From Xenococcus sp. PCC 7305 (GTDB lineage: Bacteria > Cyanobacteriota > Cyanobacteriia > Cyanobacteriales > Xenococcaceae), in NCBI RefSeq assembly GCF_000332055.1, contig NZ_ALVZ01000155.1, positions 1-32,255 on the forward strand: 32,255 nt of DNA, in the 5' to 3' direction. The notes beneath the pieces are model-generated. The model saw nothing but the letters and a program-made list of their open reading frames with translations. It was not told the origin of the DNA and searched no databases. Of this stretch, positions 14,934 to 22,958 are shown one piece after another (within the stretch, counting starts at the first letter, position 1; every line of letters starts with the position of its first letter). A program made the position numbers and the translations under genes.

Positions 14934-16994
14934 TTAGCTTTTACCATTGCCATTATGATTATCACCATTACTAGTAGCAGTAGCTAGGATATTGCTGGCT
15001 AGTTTTTCAGGGACTTCTTGGAGATGATCATATTCCCATTTAAAGAATCCTACACCCAAGGTTAGCGATCGCAACTCAATAATAAAGTTATGCATTTCCG
15101 CTTGGGGTAAATAAGCTGAAACATGATCCCATCCTTTCCAACCTTCAACACTCTCATAACCAAGAATCTGTCCGCGACGACCCGATACCAAGGTCAAGAC
15201 TTTCGAGGTAAACTCCGAAGGAGCCGAGACTTTGATCGATAATAAAGGCTCCAATAGCACTGGCTTACACTGAGGCATCCCATCGGTCATGGCAATTCTT
15301 GCTGCTTGTTTAAAAGCTTGCTCTGAGCTGTCTACTGAATGATAAGACCCATCCTTGAGAGTGACATCAACATCAACCACAGGAAAACCTAAAGGCCCAT
15401 GATCGAGATATTCTTTTACTCCCATCTCAACCCCAGGAATATATTGTTTTGGCACGACACCACCAACAATAGTTTGATGGAACTGATGACCTTCTCCTCG
15501 TGATAAAGGTTTGATTTCTAGATAAACATCCCCAAAAGCCCCATGTCCGCCACTTTGATGCTTATAACGGCCGTGGGAGGTGGTCGATTGGCGAATCGTT
15601 TCTTTGTAGGGCACTTGGGGTAAACCAGTAGTCATCGGCAAATTATACTTGCGGCGCAGACGATCCAAAGATACCTGAAGATGAATTTCCCCTTGTCCCC
15701 AGAGAATAACTTCATGGGTGTCACCATGTTGTTCCCAATATAGAGACGGATCTTCTTCGATTAATTTGGTAATTGCCCCACTCAATTTCACCTCATCGCG
15801 ACGATTTTCCGGCGCGATCGCCAAAGCATAAACAGGAGGTAGAATATCGGCCTTGGGAAGAAAACTACTATTTTTACTATCACTAGCTAAAGTATCACCA
15901 GTTTTGATACCTTCCATTCTGCCCAAAGCGACAATTTCACCAACGCCAGCCTTTTGAATCGCTTCTTGTTGTGCACCCATCAGACGGTAAACACCACTCA
16001 CCCGCACCCCATTGAGAGTCATACCATCAGTCAGCGTACCTTGCCAAACTCTCGCCAGAGATAATCTGCCACCCTGGGGAGTGTAATAGGTTTTGAGAAT
16101 CTGAGCCAAAGTATCGCCATCAGCTTTGGCCTTGAGACCTCTTCTTTCAGCAGTAATATTGGGAGCAGGAGCTTCTTGGGCTAGGGCATCGAGCAAAGGT
16201 CTGATGCCATATCCTTCTTCGGCCATGCCAAAGAACACAGGAACAATCAAATCTGCACTGAGTTCTTGTTTTAAATCCCGCATGATTTCTTCTTGGGGAG
16301 GCTCAATTTCTTCGATCAATTCTTCGAGGAGATGATCATCAAAATCCGCTAGAGTTTCGAGTAGCTCATTGCGGGCAGCTTTTTCTTCGGCAGCCAATTC
16401 TTCAGGGAAGGGCACGGGATCTGCGGGAGTTCCTGCATGATAATGATAAGCTTGCTCAGTTACTAAATCGATATAGCCAACACAATTATTCTCTTGAGAA
16501 ATTGGATATTGCTGCGGAACTAAGGGCCGAGAGGAAACAGCTTTAAGCGCGTCTAGAATAGATCTATAATCCGTATCGGAGCGATCCATTTTATTGATAA
16601 ATACTAAATGGGGAATTTCCCAATCATCTAAAAATTTAAATAAAGGAGCTAAGGTCAAAACACGATGAACCACTGGTTCACAAACTACGATCGCAGCTCC
16701 TGAGCCGACTAATATATTATTGGTTTCTTGGGCTAATTCAACAGAACCAGGACAATCCAAAAAAGTGAATTTAATGTCCTGGTGTTGGGTACTCGCAACT
16801 GATGTTTCTACACTCATGCTGCGTTCTCTGGCTTCGGGGGAACTATCTCCTACTGTATTACCATCTTTAATAGTTCCTTTCCGATTAATGGCTTTCGTCA
16901 AATATAAAATATTTTCTAATAATGTGGTTTTTCCGCTTGAATAAGGGCCCACAATAGCCACGTTACGAACATTTTCAATGTTATTTGCACTCAT
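14934..16994 (-). CDS. Elongation factor G-like GTPase (EF-G paralogue)
   Basis: This translational GTPase has EF-G domain order and 686 aa, but is not canonical fusA. The P-loop GPYSSGKT is at residues 16-23, G3 is DCPGS (80-84) and G4 is NKMD (134-137). Domain II follows (LARVWQGTLTDGM), then domain IV with GHGAFGDVYLEIKPL and a domain V ending in GVGFFKWEYDHLQEVP. G3 in true EF-G is DTPGH, whose histidine activates GTP hydrolysis; here it is Ser84. The usual switch I RGITI is replaced by ERSMSVET. These changes recall the EF-G-like (EF-G2/FusA2) family, whose role is unsettled. The last 20 residues are Asn/Gly-rich. Start chosen at ATG 16994, nine bases after GGGAG; a TTG at 17015 is less likely. 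Confidence 0.9.
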   Translation of the reverse strand: MSANNIENVRNVAIVGPYSSGKTTLLENILYLTKAINRKGTIKDGNTVGDSSPEARERSMSVETSVASTQHQDIKFTFLDCPGSVELAQETNNILVGSGAAIVVCEPVVHRVLTLAPLFKFLDDWEIPHLVFINKMDRSDTDYRSILDALKAVSSRPLVPQQYPISQENNCVGYIDLVTEQAYHYHAGTPADPVPFPEELAAEEKAARNELLETLADFDDHLLEELIEEIEPPQEEIMRDLKQELSADLIVPVFFGMAEEGYGIRPLLDALAQEAPAPNITAERRGLKAKADGDTLAQILKTYYTPQGGRLSLARVWQGTLTDGMTLNGVRVSGVYRLMGAQQEAIQKAGVGEIVALGRMEGIKTGDTLASDSKNSSFLPKADILPPVYALAIAPENRRDEVKLSGAITKLIEEDPSLYWEQHGDTHEVILWGQGEIHLQVSLDRLRRKYNLPMTTGLPQVPYKETIRQSTTSHGRYKHQSGGHGAFGDVYLEIKPLSRGEGHQFHQTIVGGVVPKQYIPGVEMGVKEYLDHGPLGFPVVDVDVTLKDGSYHSVDSSEQAFKQAARIAMTDGMPQCKPVLLEPLLSIKVSAPSEFTSKVLTLVSGRRGQILGYESVEGWKGWDHVSAYLPQAEMHNFIIELRSLTLGVGFFKWEYDHLQEVPEKLASNILATATSNGDNHNGNGKS

Positions 16995-17810
16995 ATCTTG
17001 AAACTCCCAAGTCAAATAAAGTAAGAACGATAAATTACGAAAAATTAGGTCAAGTTGGTCAAAAGGCTGGCAAAACTAGCTAACCTCTGACTATTTAGAG
17101 CTTTATTGTTAATCGCAAAAATAAGTACTGACGATAAAATGAGAAGACCTGAAAAAGCGGAGCTATCAAGCTTAATTTGGGAAAAAATGGACAAATAATT
17201 AACAACTATAAGAACATATTTGAGCTTGACTAATTAAATTGAAATTCCAACTATTTCTTCTAGATCTTCGCTATTTGAACTTATTTACTAAATCAATTTC
17301 ATTGAGATCAAATGACGAAGTTGAGAATAGATCGATATTTGCTTTACCGCTTTATTCGTGATCCTCCTAGTGTTCACAGTCATTTTTGTAGATCTTGCCG
17401 AGAAAAAACAGCTCCAAAAATTTCTTAACTAAAAGATATTAATCTAGTCAACTATATGACTAATATTCTAGGCTGAGGTTAACTCTTAATGGGTCTGTGA
17501 GATGAAAATCGCAACTTCTTTTAAAGGAATGCTGTTACAAAATAAAGTTCAACAAACAAATATGAATTACTGAAACTAAAACCTCGATCTAAGGAAAGTT
17601 TTGTTAAGTAAATTTAACACTGTAGCTCTTTTTTTGGTTAGTGAGATAGATACGGGTCTGCGTCAAGAAACAACGATTGTCTTTAAATGTCAAGAATGAT
17701 GTTGCGATCAAGCAAAGCCTGGCACGGTGCGATCGCAATCAAATATATCTAAATGGCAATTATTTTTGGTAAATCACTCTAAATCGCGATCGCCTTTACG
17801 CCACAACCAA
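16995..17810. other. 800-bp non-coding region between EF-G-like and PRK-like genes
   Basis: No open frame, tRNA or rRNA that I can support. It is AT-rich and lies upstream of the EF-G-like gene and downstream of the kinase gene. I see an inverted repeat TTGCGATC (17702-17709) / GATCGCAA (17731-17738) built on a HIP1 site, a second HIP1 at about 17785, and a T7 run near 17629. It is long enough for a long leader, a small RNA or a decayed gene, but nothing in it decides between them. Confidence 0.5.
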
Positions 17811-18743
17811 CTAACTTAGAGCCTTCAACATATGATAAGCAATCAATAGCTGAGTCAAAGCCAAAGGATAACTTTGCAAAGTTTCCCCCGTTGTACCCGT
17901 AACAGTTCCCATTTCCTGATTACCTTCCAAACGACAAAACTTTCCTAAATCAGGAACTTCATTACACAACAATCTTTCCAATTCATTAACCTGCTCTGCC
18001 GTAGCATGTCCATCAACCTCCAAAACATCTACAGGCTTACTCATATCCCGAGCCAAACCCAAACGAATCGCCGAGCTTAGATGATTCGCTTCATCATTCA
18101 AAATATGCGTAAAATCGGGATGGGGAATTGTGGGACGCAAAATCAACCGAACATTGAGCAAAAGATCATTTTGATTAGACTCCTCAATAGGTGGATAAAA
18201 AGAAATAACCGCATCAGCCCATTTTCTCTGGGGACGAATGAAAGCCTCAGAATCGGGTTCTCTTTTTTTGAGTTGGTCTAATACTTGCTCATCGTTGTAG
18301 CCCCGCTTGCGAGTATCTCGTTTAATTTTCCAATATGTTCGTAACGATTCTGGAGGGGCAAGATAGGTTTTTACATCATAGCTATCTCTCATTTTTTTGG
18401 TCGAATAACCAAGAAGACCTTCGACAATTACATATTTGCGAGGTTCTATATATTCAGGAGGGTCAAAAGCTCCAGTACTATGATTATAAATAGGCTTTAA
18501 AATTGATTGCCCGTTGCGCAATAAATCCAAATGTTGCTCAATAATATCAAGATAGTTGCAGTCAGGATGCAGCGCAGAGATCCCCATTTCTGCTCGTTGT
18601 TGGCGATCATAGCGATGATAATCATCAGTACATATAATCGTGACATTTTCTTCGCCAAATACTTGGGCAATTCCTTTCGTCAAAGTAGTTTTCCCAGCAG
18701 CACTGTCACCGACAACACCAAGAATAATGGGGCGTTCATTCAT
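17811..18743 (-). CDS. Phosphoribulokinase-like P-loop kinase (non-Calvin paralogue)
   Basis: This 310-aa kinase is of the phosphoribulokinase/uridine-kinase family. Family marks are the P-loop GDSAAGKTT (12-20), TIICTDDYHRYDRQQR (35-50), KPIYNHSTGAFDPPEYIEP, VIVEGLLGY and the basic stretch KIKRDTRKRGY. The Calvin-cycle enzyme of cyanobacteria is about 330 aa and has redox Cys19 inside its P-loop (GDSGCGKST) and a second Cys in TVICLDDYH. Here the first is Ala16 and only the second (C38) remains, so thioredoxin/CP12-type regulation through that pair is not possible. The substrate may still be ribulose 5-phosphate, or another sugar phosphate or nucleoside. No Shine-Dalgarno is seen. It diverges from the subtilase gene across 79 bp. 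Confidence 0.85.
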   Translation of the reverse strand: MNERPIILGVVGDSAAGKTTLTKGIAQVFGEENVTIICTDDYHRYDRQQRAEMGISALHPDCNYLDIIEQHLDLLRNGQSILKPIYNHSTGAFDPPEYIEPRKYVIVEGLLGYSTKKMRDSYDVKTYLAPPESLRTYWKIKRDTRKRGYNDEQVLDQLKKREPDSEAFIRPQRKWADAVISFYPPIEESNQNDLLLNVRLILRPTIPHPDFTHILNDEANHLSSAIRLGLARDMSKPVDVLEVDGHATAEQVNELERLLCNEVPDLGKFCRLEGNQEMGTVTGTTGETLQSYPLALTQLLIAYHMLKALS

Positions 18744-18822
18744 AATATTGCTTTAATTAAAATAATAAGTTCAACAAATATAGCTATTAGTTATAGTATC
18801 AGTGACGAGTAATCATGAGAAG

Positions 18823-20577
18823 ATGAAAAAAATTTTACTATTGGGTTTATTCATTATTGGATTGGGATTTGCTCTGACTAATTTTCAAGGTTTAGCAGTC
18901 GAAGGAGAATTCAACTCAATCATTTTGGATTTTCGAGAAGATGTGCCCATGGTAGAAATTAGCAACCGAATCCAAGCTATCAATCAAAAATACTCTCGCC
19001 AAGGCAATCTCAATAGTATTTTTTCAGTGGCAGATCATGTTTATGTCGTCCCAGGTCAACAACCTTTATTGGATGCTCTCTTGCGATCGCCTGTGGCCAA
19101 AGATACTGAATATATCGAGCCCAACTACGAATATAGCATCCTTGAAGTTCCCAACGATCCTGAATATCGCAAACAGTGGAATTTTCGGAGTATTAATGTC
19201 GAAGGGGCTTGGGATCAAACTAAAGGGGAAGGCGTGACGATCGCAGTTATCGATACCGGCGTCAGTCGAGTTCCCGACCTTAAATTAACTAAATTCGTCA
19301 AAGGTTACGATTTTGTCAACGATCTCGAAAACCCCGAAGATGATCAGGGTCATGGAACTCATGTTGCAGGAATAATTGCCCAATCAACCAATAATGGTTA
19401 TGGAGTCGCGGGAATTGCCAATCTAGCAAGCATCATGCCCCTAAAAGTCCTCAGTGCTGATGGTGTGGGCACAGTGGCTAATATTGCCGAAGCGATTAAG
19501 TTCGCAGCCGATAATAATGCAGATATTATTAACCTTAGTTTGGGTGGAGGGGGTGCTAGTCGCTTATTAGAAGAGGCGATCGCCTATGCCTATGACAAAG
19601 GAGTAGTAATTGTCGCCGCGGCGGGTAACGAAAATCTCAATGCGGCATCCTATCCTGCCCGTTATCCCAAAGTAATTGGCGTGGCCGCAACGGATCTTGC
19701 AGGGGAAAAAACTCCCTATTCTAACTATGGTGCGGGAGTTGACATTGCCGCCCCAGGGGGCACCGAGGACAATACAATTCTTCAAAATACTATCAATCCC
19801 AGCACAGGAGAATCTGTGTTTGTCGGTTTCCAAGGAACTAGTATGGCCGCACCCCATGTTGCAGGAGTTGCTGCTTTAGTTAAAGCCAGCGGCATTGAGA
19901 CTCCTGAAGAGATTATTGGGGTTATTAAATCATCAGCTCGCAAAGCGCCAGAAGATACCTTCAATTATTTTGGGGCAGGACTTTTAGATGCTCAGGCTGC
20001 TGTTAATCTAGCAGTGCAAGGTGAATTTAGTTTCCGCGATTTCTTTCGCTGGCTGCGAGACAATGGCTATCTCAACCCTATTTTTTGGATTGATGGTGGT
20101 ACTGTAGCCTTATTGCCCAAATTGGGAATGGTGATTGGTTCTTATTTATTAGCTTGGATTCTTCGCAGTTATTTGTCTTTTAACTTGGCACTGAATAGCG
20201 GTTTGATTTTTGGCAGTTCCGGTCTATTCTTGCTCCAAGGATTTTATGTTTTTGATTTACCCCAATGGCCCTTTCGTTTGATGGGTAGTTCTCTTCCCGA
20301 ATTAGGAAATCTTGTCATGGGAACAACCGAGCTAAATCCGTTTTTTGCCAGTGTTTTAATTCCCTTTGCCTTGGTGGCAATTCTTGCCGGACATAAAACT
20401 CTCAAATGGTTTGCGATCGGTATTTGCTTGGGAGTCGCCGCTTGTTTGGGAATTAGTGCTATGGTCGATCCTGCGGTTTGGGGATTAGGAGATGGTGCGA
20501 TCGCCCGTAGCTTTTTGGGTATTAATGCTTTTTGTGCTCTAGGTTTAGGCTATTTAGCCAGTCAAAAAGAAAAGTAA
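18823..20577 (+). CDS. Membrane-anchored subtilisin-like serine protease (S8)
   Basis: This 584-aa secreted or membrane protease opens with a hydrophobic signal or anchor (KKILLLGLFIIGLGFAL). A propeptide-like region follows (about 30-105, SIILDFRED to EYIEPNYEYSI). The catalytic domain carries D144 (AVIDTG), H177 (QGHGTHVAG), oxyanion N269 (AAAGNE) and S340 (GTSMAAPHVAG), so the triad is complete. Beyond residue 410 come about four hydrophobic segments (LGMVIGSYLLAWILRSYL; LIFGSSGLFLLQGFYVF; ASVLIPFALVAILAG; WFAIGICLGVAACLG), an unusual membrane tail for a subtilase. The protease domain probably faces the periplasm or thylakoid lumen. I start at ATG 18823; the frame also opens at a GTG at 18802. 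Substrate unknown. Confidence 0.9.
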   Translation: MKKILLLGLFIIGLGFALTNFQGLAVEGEFNSIILDFREDVPMVEISNRIQAINQKYSRQGNLNSIFSVADHVYVVPGQQPLLDALLRSPVAKDTEYIEPNYEYSILEVPNDPEYRKQWNFRSINVEGAWDQTKGEGVTIAVIDTGVSRVPDLKLTKFVKGYDFVNDLENPEDDQGHGTHVAGIIAQSTNNGYGVAGIANLASIMPLKVLSADGVGTVANIAEAIKFAADNNADIINLSLGGGGASRLLEEAIAYAYDKGVVIVAAAGNENLNAASYPARYPKVIGVAATDLAGEKTPYSNYGAGVDIAAPGGTEDNTILQNTINPSTGESVFVGFQGTSMAAPHVAGVAALVKASGIETPEEIIGVIKSSARKAPEDTFNYFGAGLLDAQAAVNLAVQGEFSFRDFFRWLRDNGYLNPIFWIDGGTVALLPKLGMVIGSYLLAWILRSYLSFNLALNSGLIFGSSGLFLLQGFYVFDLPQWPFRLMGSSLPELGNLVMGTTELNPFFASVLIPFALVAILAGHKTLKWFAIGICLGVAACLGISAMVDPAVWGLGDGAIARSFLGINAFCALGLGYLASQKEK

Positions 20578-20659
20578 AGCCCAGAAACTTGACATAATCG
20601 CTGCCCTAAAATTAGACATGAAGAATTTAACGAGCAAGAATCTGCTTAAATAGTCTAGG

Positions 20660-20676
20660 TTGTAATCTAATTACAA
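20660..20676. promoter_or_regulatory. Perfect dyad upstream of sqdB
   Basis: TTGTAAT, CTA, ATTACAA is a seven-pair dyad ending 54 bp before the sqdB ATG. It contains GTA-N7-TAC, one base short of the NtcA consensus GTA-N8-TAC, so I do not call it an NtcA site. It may be an operator or a leader hairpin. Confidence 0.35.
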
Positions 20677-20730
20677 GTCAGCTTTTAACACAGTTCATCT
20701 AGCGCGTAAATATATAGATAGAGGTAAAAA

Positions 20731-21897
20731 ATGAAAGTTATTATTCTTGGAGGAGACGGCTTTTGTGGTTGGCCAACAGCCCTACATCTGTCTAACGCAG
20801 GGCACGAAATCATTATTATAGATAATCTTTCTCGTCGGAATATTGATAATGAACTAGAAGTGAGCTCCCTAACACCTATTAGTCCCATTGGGAAAAGACT
20901 ATCAACCTGGAAATCTCTTACTGGCAAAGAAATTAAATTTTACAATATTGATATTGCTCAGGAATACGATCTTTTGATAACCCTCATGCTGACAGAAAGA
21001 CCTGATTCAGTGGTTCATTTTGCAGAGCAACGGGCAGCCCCTTATTCGATGAAAAGCTCCAAGCATAAGCGTTATACCGTAGATAATAATCTTAACGCTA
21101 CTAATAATATTTTATGTGCCATTGTCGAAACCGGTTTAGATATTCATCTAGTGCATTTAGGCACTATGGGAGTCTATGGTTATGGTACTGCGGGCATGAA
21201 AATCCCTGAAGGTTATCTTGATGTAGAAGTTGTGACCGATACAGGAGAGCGCATCCAACAAGAAATTCTCTATCCTGCCAATCCTGGTAGCGTTTATCAT
21301 ATGACCAAAACCCAGGATCAGCTGTTCTTCTACTATTACAACAAGAATGATGGCATTCGAGTTACAGATTTACACCAAGGTATTGTCTGGGGAACCAATA
21401 CTCCTGAAACTATTATGGATGAAAATCTGATCAACCGTTTTGACTATGATGGTGATTATGGAACCGTGCTCAATCGCTTTTTGATGCAAGCAGCGATTAA
21501 ATATCCCCTCACAGTTCATGGTACTGGGGGTCAAACTCGGGCATTTATCCATATTAAAGATACTGTGCGTTGTGTCCAGCTAGCCCTAGAAAATCCTCCT
21601 CCTAAGGGAGAAAGAGTGCGCATTCTCAACCAAATGACGGAGACTCATCGAGTTGTTGATTTGGCGAAAATGATTGCGGAAATGACAGGAGCCGAAATTG
21701 CCTATCTGGAAAATCCACGAAATGAAGCCTCAGAAAATGAACTATTTGTCAAAAATCAACGTCTTTTGGATTTAGGCTTGGAACCGACTACTTTAAGTCA
21801 AGGATTACTCCAAGAAGTAACAGAAGTTGCAGATAAATATGCCCATAGATGTGACAAGAGCAAAATCCCTTGTACTTCTTTGTGGAATAAAAAATAA
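20731..21897 (+). CDS. sqdB: UDP-sulfoquinovose synthase
   Basis: This short-chain dehydrogenase-like enzyme makes UDP-sulfoquinovose from UDP-glucose and sulfite, the head-group donor for the thylakoid sulfolipid SQDG. It is 388 aa. NAD binds at GGDGFCG (7-13). The catalytic Thr145 lies in HLGTMGVYGYGT, and YHMTK gives the Tyr189-xxx-Lys193 pair. FAEQRAAPYSM and the C-terminal RNEASENELFVKNQRLLDLG are SqdB-specific. GAGGT six bases before the ATG supports the start. The partner glycosyltransferase gene sqdX, often adjacent in cyanobacteria, is not within this window. A HIP1-built terminator follows, so it is probably monocistronic. Confidence 0.96.
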   Translation: MKVIILGGDGFCGWPTALHLSNAGHEIIIIDNLSRRNIDNELEVSSLTPISPIGKRLSTWKSLTGKEIKFYNIDIAQEYDLLITLMLTERPDSVVHFAEQRAAPYSMKSSKHKRYTVDNNLNATNNILCAIVETGLDIHLVHLGTMGVYGYGTAGMKIPEGYLDVEVVTDTGERIQQEILYPANPGSVYHMTKTQDQLFFYYYNKNDGIRVTDLHQGIVWGTNTPETIMDENLINRFDYDGDYGTVLNRFLMQAAIKYPLTVHGTGGQTRAFIHIKDTVRCVQLALENPPPKGERVRILNQMTETHRVVDLAKMIAEMTGAEIAYLENPRNEASENELFVKNQRLLDLGLEPTTLSQGLLQEVTEVADKYAHRCDKSKIPCTSLWNKK

Positions 21898-22382
21898 TGA
21901 ACCTAAATCATCATCGATATTGATCAATAATCGATTCCTTGAGCGATTTTTCTGGCAATAACTTCAAAAACTGCAAAAGCGATCGCATTTCTGATTAACG
22001 CGATCGTTTTTTAAATCAATACATTATCAGTAAATTATCAATTAGCGACTATAGTATTTTTACTATTAATTATCCGTACTAGTTACTGATTAAATATACA
22101 TTTACCAGCTTGTTTGCCATAGATCATGGTTATAAATCGCTATTTTGTTCTACACTGAGGATATTATAGAATCCACCCAAATATTTTATTGTGGGTAATT
22201 CCTATTCTAATAACCTTATCTATTATTTAGAGTCTATAACCAACTTGAGTATTCTTTAATTCCGAATTCTCAGTTTGATTGCAAATTACTAGTATCTATT
22301 AGACAGCGGTTGCTACATTTGCAGCCAACTCTAACAGAATTTCTATTTATATATTTTACAAATATTCATAGGTATAACTTAT
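21898..22382. other. 485-bp intergenic region after sqdB
   Basis: It holds the terminator-like hairpin at 21975-22012. The rest is AT-rich and without coding potential that I can support. The promoter of the NYN-domain gene should lie in the right half, but I see no clear -35/-10 pair. Confidence 0.5.
21975..22012 (+). terminator. Rho-independent-type terminator of sqdB made from two HIP1-like sites
   Basis: AAAAGCGATCGC (21975-21986) pairs with GCGATCGTTTTT (22000-22011), eleven Watson-Crick pairs and one G-T, followed directly by further T. The left arm is a perfect HIP1; the right arm is a HIP1 with its last base changed. It lies 77 bp after the stop codon of sqdB. Confidence 0.7.
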
Positions 22383-22913
22383 ATGGATTGTCCTAATAAT
22401 TGCCTAAGAGATCGCCTCTCTGTGTTTGTCGATGGCAATAATATGTTTTATGCGCAACAGAAAAATGGTTGGTTTTTCGATCCGAGAAAGGTGCTTGAAT
22501 ATTTTACTAAAGATCCTAGTGTGAACTTAGTCAATGCATTTTGGTATACAGGACTCAAGGATGCTCAAGACCAAAGGGGATTTCGTGATGCCCTAATTAG
22601 TTTGGGTTATACAGTCAGAACTAAGATTCTCAAAGAATATTATGATGACGCTTCGGGTCGTTATTCCCAGAAAGCAAATCTTGATATCGAGATTGTTGTC
22701 GATATGTTTAATACAGTCGATCAATATGACAGGGTGATTTTATTTAGTGGTGATGGAGATTTTGAGCGGGCGATCGAACTCCTAAGATCTAAAAATACTC
22801 ATATAACTGTTGTTTCGACTGAGGGGATGATTGCTAGAGAACTCAGAAATGCTACTGATAGATACATAGATCTTAATGATATTCGTCCCAATATCGAAAA
22901 AAGCGACTTTTAA
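22383..22913 (+). CDS. NYN-domain protein (LabA/DUF88-like, PIN-fold)
   Basis: This 176-aa single-domain protein has a PIN-like nuclease fold. The acidic residues expected of NYN domains are present: D17 in SVFVDGNNMF, the LDIEIVVDMF segment (100-109), and D124/D126 in FSGDGDFERAIELL. The final strand region is VVSTEGMIARELRNATDRYIDL. The LabA branch includes the cyanobacterial protein LabA, which affects clock-controlled gene expression; others are likely ribonucleases. Which applies here is not decidable. A heptanucleotide array begins at the base after its stop codon. Confidence 0.88.
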   Translation: MDCPNNCLRDRLSVFVDGNNMFYAQQKNGWFFDPRKVLEYFTKDPSVNLVNAFWYTGLKDAQDQRGFRDALISLGYTVRTKILKEYYDDASGRYSQKANLDIEIVVDMFNTVDQYDRVILFSGDGDFERAIELLRSKNTHITVVSTEGMIARELRNATDRYIDLNDIRPNIEKSDF

Positions 22914-22948
22914 TCAGTTATCAGTTATCAGTTATCAGTTATCAGTTA
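22914..22948. repeat. TCAGTTA heptanucleotide tandem repeat
   Basis: Five perfect TCAGTTA units start immediately after the stop codon of the NYN gene, in the 45-bp gap between it and the convergent gene that ends at 22959. Confidence 0.95.
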
Positions 22949-22958
22949 TTGCTTTACA

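Noticed and set aside
12345-15060. HIP1-free stretch of about 2.7 kb over the accessory island
   Set aside because: With about one site per 0.8 kb, one gap of this size among about 40 is expected by chance, and a similar gap (24.05-26.66 kb) covers ordinary genes. Not evidence of transfer on its own.
16995-17810. tRNA or other structured RNA gene in the long gap
   Set aside because: No T-loop consensus, acceptor pairing or known cyanobacterial small-RNA motif was recognisable by eye.
20660-20676. NtcA binding site before sqdB
   Set aside because: The spacing is GTA-N7-TAC rather than N8, and no properly placed -10 box was found.
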